DNA from: Allomyces macrogynus ATCC 38327 | Taxonomy: Eukaryota; Blastocladiomycota; Blastocladiomycetes; Blastocladiales; Blastocladiaceae | Assembly: GCA_000151295.1 (NCBI GenBank) | Contig: GG745371.1 | Span: 460,632-477,058, forward strand | Length of the DNA stretch: 16,427 bases | Reading direction: 5' to 3' | Shown: piece after piece, positions 12,601 to 16,427 of the stretch | How the letters are laid out: the number at the start of each line of letters is the position of its first letter | How positions within the stretch are numbered: the stretch's first letter is position 1 | Position numbers and translations under genes: made by a program | Notes under the pieces: generated by a model | The model's input: only the letters and a program-made list of their open reading frames with translations | Database searches by the model: none | What the model was told of the DNA's origin: nothing

Positions 12601-12985
12601 TGCCGCTCACGTACCGGCCACGGCCAAGGCGCCGACCCGACCGGCATCTGCGTCCAACGTGGCTTCGCGCAGTCCGCGCGCCCGGATTCTTGGTTCGGCT
12701 GCGGCAGACGTGCCGCTCCCGCCGTCGGTCGCGGGGAGCCGCGATATGATGGCTGTTCCGCCGCGGCGGGCGCCGAGCCAGGGGCTGCAGTTTACCGCGA
12801 GCAAAGCGGCGTACGTGCCGCTACCTGCTTCGGTGGCTGGGTCGCGCGCGCGGCTCGTTGACGAGGACGAGACGACGCCGCGGCACTTGACGGCGAAACG
12901 TGATCAGGAAGAGGAGGCGGCGCAGGTGCCGCTGCCGGCATCTGTGGCCGGGTCGGCGCAGGAGTTGCGCGAGCGAGGGGTGTGA
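647..12985 (+). CDS. Giant LPASVAAS-repeat protein with ERICH3-like N-terminus (frame broken)
   Basis: Seen: an ATG at 647 opens exons 647-1032, 1085-1238, 1306-1434, 1510-11825 and 11886-12985, about 4,000 codons in all. In order the product has a Ser/Ala/Arg-rich leader (residues 1-115), an ERICH3-like segment (about 150-223), a disordered tail, a TQT-motif array (about 520-700), an alpha-helical domain (about 725-880), then some 56 copies of an LPxSVAAS motif to the stop. No signal peptide or membrane span is visible. The long exon 1510-11825 changes frame near 3.7 kb, three times near 5.6-5.73 kb and near 9.45 kb; protein motifs resume immediately each time, so I read one gene rather than several. 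Known: ERICH3 is a ciliary protein of animals. Inferred: a multivalent scaffold, perhaps flagellar. Alternative: two genes, 647 to about 3777 and about 3812-12985, but no intergenic DNA separates them. The function of the repeats is unknown. Confidence 0.6.
1033..1084 (+). other. Intron 1 of giant gene (52 bases)
   Basis: Donor GTACAG, acceptor TTGTAG, and a CTGAC branch-like element at 1057-1061. Removing it joins ...YFAFFT to FHQFRLMRIRE through a split Phe codon and bypasses the frame-2 stop at 1058-1060. Confidence 0.75.
1145..1434 (+). other. ERICH3-like N-terminal segment of the giant protein
   Basis: With introns removed, residues about 150-223 read Y154-x-x-L-L-D-x-Y-L, then N167-x-x-x-I171-R-H-H-L-V-x-x-G179-V-I-x-x-x-G185-x-I187, then F193-K, followed by a charged helix. 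This order of residues matches what I recall of the start of vertebrate ERICH3 (Y-x-x-L-x-D, IRxHLL, GLI, GxIL, YK, then a helix). ERICH3 is a ciliary protein in animals. Here the segment follows a 150-residue extension. The resemblance is from memory of one family and covers about 70 residues, so it needs a profile search. Confidence 0.42.
1239..1305 (+). other. Intron 2 of giant gene (67 bases)
   Basis: Donor GTACGT, acceptor CTGTAG, CTCAC at 1284-1288. It is phase 0 and splits the ERICH3-like motif between ...SLGV and IDEDGYIV. Continuity of the motif across the junction supports the splice. Confidence 0.8.
1435..1509 (+). other. Intron 3 of giant gene (75 bases)
   Basis: Donor GTACGT, pyrimidine-rich 3' half, acceptor GACTAG, CTCAC at 1486-1490. 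It is phase 0 and joins ...QREIDREVE to VALRHAQDNS, continuing a charged helical stretch into the long exon. Confidence 0.8.
2407..2940 (+). repeat. Array of TQT / VQTD motifs, candidate LC8-binding sites
   Basis: Frame-1 translation shows a run of Gln-anchored motifs roughly every 8-25 residues: GQTRT (2407), PTQTS (2488), ASQTS (2524), AVQYS (2563), QQTQP (2608), SQTQT (2635), IVQIH (2671), QQTSE (2707), NVQTD (2743), GVQLG (2776), GTQSV (2851), EVQAD (2887) and GVQAS (2926). The surrounding sequence is low in hydrophobics and probably disordered. Known: the dynein light chain LC8 (DYNLL) binds short disordered motifs with a TQT or GVQVD-like core, often in tandem. Inferred: this stretch could be zipped into a rod by several LC8 dimers. 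Confidence 0.5.
3010..3480 (+). other. Unassigned alpha-helical domain of the giant protein
   Basis: Residues about 725-880 are the only long ordered-looking stretch outside the N-terminus. They contain four or five amphipathic helices with conserved-looking aromatic and leucine positions (AIHVAFQQCDYPLV, YFAMSRAAYHA, HLLLAFRYG, LLKDLIRFKHRLI, LLFEYIGNLG). Spacing of the helix pairs is reminiscent of TPR-like hairpins, but I cannot assign a family. It ends in a basic patch (SKRRAS). Confidence 0.5.
3692..3778 (+). other. Frame change 1 in the giant gene (frame 1 to frame 2)
   Basis: Frame 1 is open to a stop at 3775-3777. Frame 2 is open from just after a stop at 3692-3694 and continues into the repeat region, reading SPYAESQLSKSLENV before 3755, which looks like genuine protein. 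A net one-base shift is needed. A 64-base intron 3715-3778 (GTACGC...TAAG) would also restore frame, but it lacks the TAG acceptor and the CTGAC/CTCAC element of the other introns, so an indel is preferred. Confidence 0.6.
5067..7173 (+). repeat. Higher-order 47-51-residue unit ending in LPASVAAS
   Basis: In this stretch the eight-residue motif sits in a longer unit: (D/E)HLASAAGVALPASVAASQxL followed by a spacer ending in SD or SN. HLAS-type starts are at 5066, 5369, 5522, 5676, 5797, 5938, 6091, 6232, 6535 and further divergent ones to about 7135. Adjacent full units are 141 or 153 bases apart (47 or 51 codons), so this part did grow by unit duplication. Confidence 0.8.
5595..5735 (+). other. 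Frame change 2: three shifts in 140 bases
   Basis: The repeat protein runs in frame 2 to about 5610 (GRSDELVAPVH), in frame 3 from about 5610 to 5690 (EKSLAAPVDATAQPITSTDHLASA), in frame 2 from 5693 to 5731 (GVALPASVAASQ), then in frame 1 (VLTYHDDTAASP). Against the sister unit at 5531-5548 the second shift is one missing C near 5690. Against the unit at 5848-5860 the third is one missing A near 5730. These are single-base indels, not introns. Confidence 0.85.
9430..9493 (+). other. Frame change 3 in the giant gene (frame 1 to frame 2)
   Basis: Frame 1 carries LPASVAAS at 9397-9420 and LQLLRDTGSTESGRE after it; frame 2 carries ARPASIALPASVVASQ, with the motif at 9494-9517. Frame 1 stops at 9541-9543. 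Only about 60 bases separate the two, with no usable intron between them, so a single-base indel around 9450-9480 is the simplest reading. Confidence 0.75.
9575..10588 (+). repeat. Four 68-75-residue modules (STILFEER ... GDMHANVPLP)
   Basis: Modules beginning at about 9575, 9779, 9983 and 10208 share (E/R)(L/V)T(H/Q)STILFEERA(R/Q)AL, a charged spacer, EYxGDMHANVPLP, then the S-x-A-P-S form of the core motif and SLxxL. Spacings are 204, 204 and 225 bases (68, 68 and 75 codons). A fifth, partial module at about 10522-10588 keeps only SYVGDMHVNVPMPASVMAS. The STILFEERARAL part should form an amphipathic helix. Confidence 0.85.
11826..11885 (+). other. In-frame 60-base intron near the 3' end of the giant gene
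   Basis: Donor GTACCT, AT-rich interior, CTCAC at 11864-11868, acceptor CTGTAG. It contains the stop that ends the open frame at 11833. Splicing joins ...HELHA to DERQASAPADLHADPD in the same frame, and LPPSLAAS resumes at 11948. This adds 366 codons. Confidence 0.8.
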
Positions 12986-13388
12986 AGACTATTGAGAGGA
13001 GGAGAAAGGCACGGAGGAGACTGTATCTATTGTTGGCGACTTGATTGAGATGGAATGAATGCGTCTTTGTGATGAAACTAGTGCTGTCGTCGTCGTCCCG
13101 TCGACGTCCCCTGTCACAAGCGGTCGCCGTTTTGTCTCCCAACGCACCGCAAACTGTCTCCCGGCGCGTCGCGGTCACGCCGCACGCGCGTGGACCGTCG
13201 CCAGGCCATTTTCTCGCCTCGAAACTGGCTTGCGTTTCCTTTGCAAAGGCGAGAGAGGCGGTTGACCGCAACAGGGCAGACGCCAGCCTTCGTCACCCGT
13301 GCTGCAGCCCGCCGTGAGCACCGTTCTCCTGTTGCCGGATCTCGACCCTCCAACTCGACGAACCCCGACCCAACTTACTGCACTCAAG
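12986..13388. other. Intergenic: 3' end of giant gene and RanBP1 promoter / 5' UTR
   Basis: About 400 bases with no gene. The first 100 are purine-rich and AT-richer (3' UTR-like, no AATAAA seen). The rest is GC-rich and ends in a C- and A-rich leader just before the RanBP1 ATG. No TATA box is evident. The open frames here are short, compositionally random and unsupported. Confidence 0.6.
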
Positions 13389-14292
13389 ATGTCGAGCGCC
13401 ACCGAGCCCACCGTCGCCGTCCAGCACACCGAGGAGGTGCGTTGTGCCCCCCGGCCGACCGTGCCTGGCGACCGTCAGCGCCGACCGCGCCGACCACCGC
13501 GCCGCATCTTGCCGCGATGATGATGCTGACGCGTCCACGGCGACCTCTGAATGATTAGGAGAAGGTCGACGAGGCTGAGCCCGATGTGCACTTTGAGCCG
13601 GTCATTACGCTCAAGGAGGTCGAGGTCAAGACTTTCGAGGAGGACGAGGTGCCGATCTTCAAGATGTACGCTTTTCTGGGCCGCCCAATCTCCCTCTCAC
13701 CCTCTCTGTTCCTCGCGCGTCCGTGCGATTTGACGCTGACCCACCATTTTCCGATCCGTGTAGGCGCGCCAAGCTCTTCCGCTTCGACAAGCCCGCCGTT
13801 GAGTGGAAGGAGCGCGGCACCGGCGACATGCGCCTGATGCTGAACCAGTCGACGGGCAAGATCCGCGTGTTGATGCGCCGCGACAAGACGCTCAAGATCT
13901 GCGCCAACCACATCATCACCGAGGACATGAAGCTCGCGCCCAATGTCGGGTCGGACCGGTCGTGGGTGTGGACGGCGCTCGCCGACTTCTCCGAGGAGGA
14001 GGTCAAGCCCGAGATGCTGGCGATTCGGTTTGCGAACGCCGAGAACGCGCAGCGGTTCAAGGCCAAGTTTGAGGAGGCGCAAAAGTGGAACATTGCGCTC
14101 GTCGCGGGTACCGCCAAGCCGGGCGATGCCGCGCAGCCCAAGGCCGAGCACGATGCGGGTGATGTCGTTGCCGAGGCCGGGTCGAAGAAGGCCGAGGAGG
14201 CCAAGAAGGAGGAGAAGAAGGAGGAGAAGAAGGACGAGGAGGCCAAGAAGGCTGCTGACGAGACGGCGGCGCCGGCCAAGAAGGACGAGTAA
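13389..14292 (+). CDS. RANBP1: Ran-specific GTPase-binding protein 1 (RanBP1/Yrb1)
   Basis: Exons 13389-13436, 13559-13665 and 13764-14292 give 227 residues, close to the roughly 200 of yeast and human family members. Residues about 25-160 form one Ran-binding domain: FKMRAKLFRF (50-59), EWKERGTGD (65-73), [12 protein letters not shown] (90-101), and [11 protein letters not shown] (111-121) are family hallmarks and are all intact. The tail (about 165-227) is Lys/Glu/Ala rich with repeated KKEE blocks, likely a charged helix. Known role: binds Ran-GTP, frees it from exported receptor complexes and stimulates RanGAP at the nuclear envelope, so it acts in nuclear transport and spindle assembly. 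The start is fixed by the first ATG, with context ctcaagATG, and a good splice after 16 codons. I see no clear leucine-rich export signal. Confidence 0.96.
13437..13558 (+). other. RanBP1 intron 1 (122 bases)
   Basis: Donor GTGCGT (the one donor in the window not starting GTAC), CTGAC at 13526-13530, acceptor ATTAG. Phase 0; joins HTEE to [12 protein letters not shown]. Confidence 0.85.
13666..13763 (+). other. RanBP1 intron 2 (98 bases)
   Basis: Donor GTACGC, pyrimidine-rich interior, CTGAC at 13736-13740, acceptor GTGTAG. Phase 2; the split Met codon rebuilds the invariant FKMRAKLFRF motif, which fixes both splice sites exactly. Confidence 0.95.
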
Positions 14293-15454
14293 GGTCCAAC
14301 GGGGCCGTGTGTAGGTCATGTCGCTTCGTTTGTTGGTTTGGTGTTTTCCCGCGTACATAATTTCGTTTTCCCCCCCTCCCTCCGTTTAACTTTGCACATA
14401 TGGATTGTGACTCTTGGGCGATTGCTGCCAACCAAACCAATCTGCTTGCCGCCCATCGTGGGCATTTGTTCAGTTGTTTGTGAGGATCATGGTACAACGT
14501 GGCCCGCATCACGCACGGTCGGTCTGGTACGCTGTGGTCGGCAGGTTGGTCGACAAGTTGCTTCGCACGCCTCATTTTCGGCAGCAGCCAGCTTCAATCA
14601 CGTCGGGTCGGCCGCGCGCCCGCACCGCACCATGCGCGCTTGGCACTGCACTCTTCAATTACATTTCAGCATGCGCAGTCCTGGTGTTGGCAGCGCTCAG
14701 CTCGAGCTTTGGCCGCATCGTGCTTCAGTCCACATCGTGTGCCGCTGCGCTTCGCGCGCGATACGCGGGTGCTCGTCACAAATGACAGTCGTCCAGATCG
14801 CTACTGAACGAATTTGGTCAACACTCATTGGACACGCGCGTCCCCTTTCACCACGCCTAACCACGACACTTCCAGAACACCCGTGATCCCTCTCGACACT
14901 GCGCGCGCAGCCTGCGCGTCGGGTGCGGCAGGAGGTGATCGGTGTGTCGACGAGCGGAAGCGTCACTACGTGATCACAGCAAGACCTTCGCGCGAGGGAG
15001 CTCGGCCACGGCAACGACGAGCGAGCAAGAAGAGTAAGAAACATCCGATCAAGGCGGCGCTTGTGAGACGCGAGGCGAGACGCGTCGTTCCTGGCGCGCC
15101 TGGCAGCATTCACGGTCGCAGGGCAGCCGGCCCCGACCGCGCACTGGGCGTGCGCTCGGGTTTCCCCCTCCCATTTTGTTTCCCCATTGCACGATCCGAC
15201 ACGCCGCGCTGATCCGCCGCGTCAGTCGCACCCATGCCGACATTTCGGCGCATAAATCTTGCTGTTGACGTGTTCTTTTCCTTGCCACCGGCCGCACCGA
15301 CCAAGCGCGTTTAACCTCACGCTCCTCCTCGCGATCCGCACCCGCGCTCTCTCTCCCAACCTCGCCGCCCCCAACGACCAACTGCCAGAGCTCTCTCGCG
15401 ACCTACGTTCACCAACACCACTCAACAACCGACCGTATCATCACCAACCATACC
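14293..15454. other. Intergenic between RanBP1 and the alcohol oxidase
   Basis: About 1.16 kb. The first 130 bases are T-rich and probably the RanBP1 3' UTR. Open frames on both strands in the middle show no family motif and random composition. No tRNA or other RNA gene was recognised. Toward 15455 the sequence turns CT- and C-rich (about 15290-15420), typical of a fungal core promoter and leader. A weak TATA-like CATAAATC lies at about 15252, some 200 bases upstream of the ATG. Confidence 0.55.
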
Positions 15455-16427
15455 ATGCCAGTGCGCGCGCTCGAATCGCGGCTCGCGCGCTGGGTCGCCG
15501 GCACCGACCCGCGCGACCTCACCACCAACGAACTCGCGGCGCTCGGCGCCGCGCTCGACACGCTCGTCGCGCCCGTTCCCGAGGCCACCGATATCCCGGA
15601 ACCGCTGCGCTCCCTCCGCGGCACTGCCGTCGTCACGCCCGAGGAAACCATGGCGCTACTGCGGCAACGGCTGCCGCGCGACGCGCTCCGGAAAATCATA
15701 TTGCTTCTCAACTTGCTCGCATCGGCCAAGGGCACCTGGCTGCTCTCGGGCGGGGCGTACGCAAAGGCGTTTGCGGATCTGGAGGTTGCGGATCGGGTCA
15801 AGATGCTGGCCAAGTTGCAGACGGTACGCGATTTGGTGATCGCGCCGTGTCTTGCCAATTCCCGCCGGCTCTACCGCGTCGTGCAAATCGCGCCGGCGAC
15901 GCTGCGCCATGCAAAATTCGCGCCGTCTCATGCCAGGCAATCGTTGCGCTCCGCTTGGCAATGTCGCGCGTCGTGCATGATCGCGCCGGCCACGCGCCTG
16001 TCGTGCATGATCGCGTGAATAGTGATCAGTACTGCAACTGACACAATCATTCTCGTCCGCGCTCCCCTAGTCGCCGTTTGAAATGCACCGGGCCACGTTC
16101 ACGCTCTTCAAAGGGCTCGCGTCGTACTTTATCTACGCCAACGCGTCCGGCCGTCTTCCCGCGACCCTCAACTCGGTCCTCGGGTACCCGGACCATGCTG
16201 ACCGAGCACCACCGCCCACGACCAATTACGATGCGGTCCCTCAATTCCATTTCATCACGCTCCCGCCCGACCACGGCCCTACCGACCCGCCCATCACCCT
16301 CCACTACGACGCCGTGATCGTCGGTTCCGGCGCCGGCGGCGGCGTCGCCGCCGCGATCCTTGCGAAAGCCGGTCTGCGCGTACTCGTTCTCGAACGCGGC
16401 ACATGGACGCACCCAGCCGATTACCCA
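15455..16427 (+). CDS. FAO: Long-chain fatty alcohol oxidase, N-terminal part (cut by window edge)
   Basis: Exon 1 15455-15823 and exon 2 16071-16427 encode the first 242 residues; the rest lies outside. Residues 20-45 ([19 protein letters not shown]) match the N-terminal region typical of the family. A hydrophobic stretch follows (about 87-107, [17 protein letters not shown]), a possible membrane anchor. Then comes the FAD-binding Rossmann start [13 protein letters not shown] (about 203-214) and a VLVLERG strand end with the ribose-binding Glu. Known role: oxidation of long-chain fatty alcohols to aldehydes with reduction of oxygen to hydrogen peroxide, in membrane or peroxisomal lipid breakdown; a GMC-type flavoprotein. 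The catalytic C-terminus is not visible. The ATG at 15455 (ccataccATG) is the first in frame. It could instead be an FAO-like GMC dehydrogenase, but the N-terminal region argues for FAO. Confidence 0.88.
15824..16070 (+). other. Alcohol oxidase intron 1 (247 bases)
   Basis: Donor GTACGC, CTGAC at 16038-16042, pyrimidine-rich end CTCCCCTAG. Phase 0; joins AKLQT to [10 protein letters not shown], matching the expected family sequence. It is two to five times longer than the other introns. The exon-1 frame would read on to a stop at 16016-16018 if it were retained. Confidence 0.88.
15876..16015 (+). repeat. Short direct repeats inside the alcohol oxidase intron
   Basis: The 15-mer TCGTGCATGATCGCG occurs at 15971-15985 and again at 16001-16015, exactly 30 bases apart. 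A variant (gcgtcgtgcaaatcgcgccgg) lies near 15876-15896 and shares flanking bases with the first copy. This is seen directly; any function is unknown. Confidence 0.75.

Larger units (their letters stand above)
4511..12955 (+). repeat. LPASVAAS protein repeat array, about 56 copies
   Basis: An eight-residue motif, consensus L-P-A-S-V-A-A-S and commonly followed by Q-x-L, recurs about 56 times; 21 copies are exact, others carry one to three changes (for example LPVSVAAS, LPESMAPS, LPPSIAAS, IPASVSAS, LPASVAGS). Exact copies begin at 4826, 5093, 5399, 5705, 6340, 6466, 6568, 6847, 7150, 7708, 8047, 8137, 8404, 8506, 8686, 8896, 9058, 9397, 10424, 10814 and 11285. Linkers of 30-60 residues are variable, acidic or Ser/Ala/Pro rich. 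Codon choice differs widely between copies, so this is not recent tandem duplication of DNA. The Pro near the start and Val/Ala/Leu spacing suit a short helix formed on binding. I know no named family with this repeat. Confidence 0.9.

Noticed and set aside
4511..12955. CRISPR-like or satellite array
   Set aside because: Repeat copies differ in codons and linker length, and the constancy is at protein level in an open frame, so this is a coding repeat.
4622..12955. LPxTG-like sorting signals
   Set aside because: The motif lacks the Thr-Gly and any following membrane span or basic tail, occurs about 56 times internally, and the host is eukaryotic.
14338..15212. Small genes in the RanBP1 to alcohol oxidase gap, either strand
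   Set aside because: Translations have random GC-rich composition, no motif and no splice-linked extension.

Overview
The window looks like nuclear DNA of a GC-rich, intron-bearing fungus. All three genes lie on the plus strand. Seven introns read cleanly: almost all have a GTAC donor, a TAG acceptor and a CTGAC or CTCAC branch-like element 17-30 bases upstream of the acceptor. One gene encodes fungal-type RanBP1/Yrb1 and another a fatty alcohol oxidase. The first gene begins with a segment that resembles the N-terminus of the ciliary protein ERICH3, which hints at a flagellated (zoosporic) lineage. High GC would fit Blastocladiomycota better than most chytrids. That placement is inference.

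Layout. 1-646: 5' flank with no convincing gene. 647-12985: one apparent giant gene of about 4,000 codons. It holds three small introns near the 5' end, an ERICH3-like N-terminal segment, a disordered region with about a dozen TQT/VQTD motifs (candidate dynein light chain LC8 docking sites), an alpha-helical domain, and then a roughly 8.4 kb tract. That tract encodes about 56 copies of an eight-residue motif, consensus L-P-A-S-V-A-A-S. Inside it lie a 47-51-residue higher-order unit and four 68-75-residue modules. A 60-base in-frame intron near the 3' end joins the last 366 codons. The repeat reading frame changes near 3.7 kb, three times within about 140 bases near 5.6-5.73 kb, and near 9.45 kb. 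At two of the changes near 5.7 kb, sister repeats show that exactly one base is missing. The gene therefore either carries assembly indels or is freshly broken in this copy.

12986-13388: intergenic. 13389-14292: three-exon RanBP1 gene (Ran-GTP binding, nuclear transport). 14293-15454: intergenic, no gene supported. 15455-16427: start of a long-chain fatty alcohol oxidase (GMC/FAD family) with one 247-base intron, cut by the window edge.

The three genes show no evident functional link; as is usual in eukaryotes they are simply neighbours. The undescribed element here is the LPASVAAS repeat protein. The motif is held constant at protein level while codons and linkers diverge, which suggests a multivalent scaffold. 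Its partner cannot be read from sequence.
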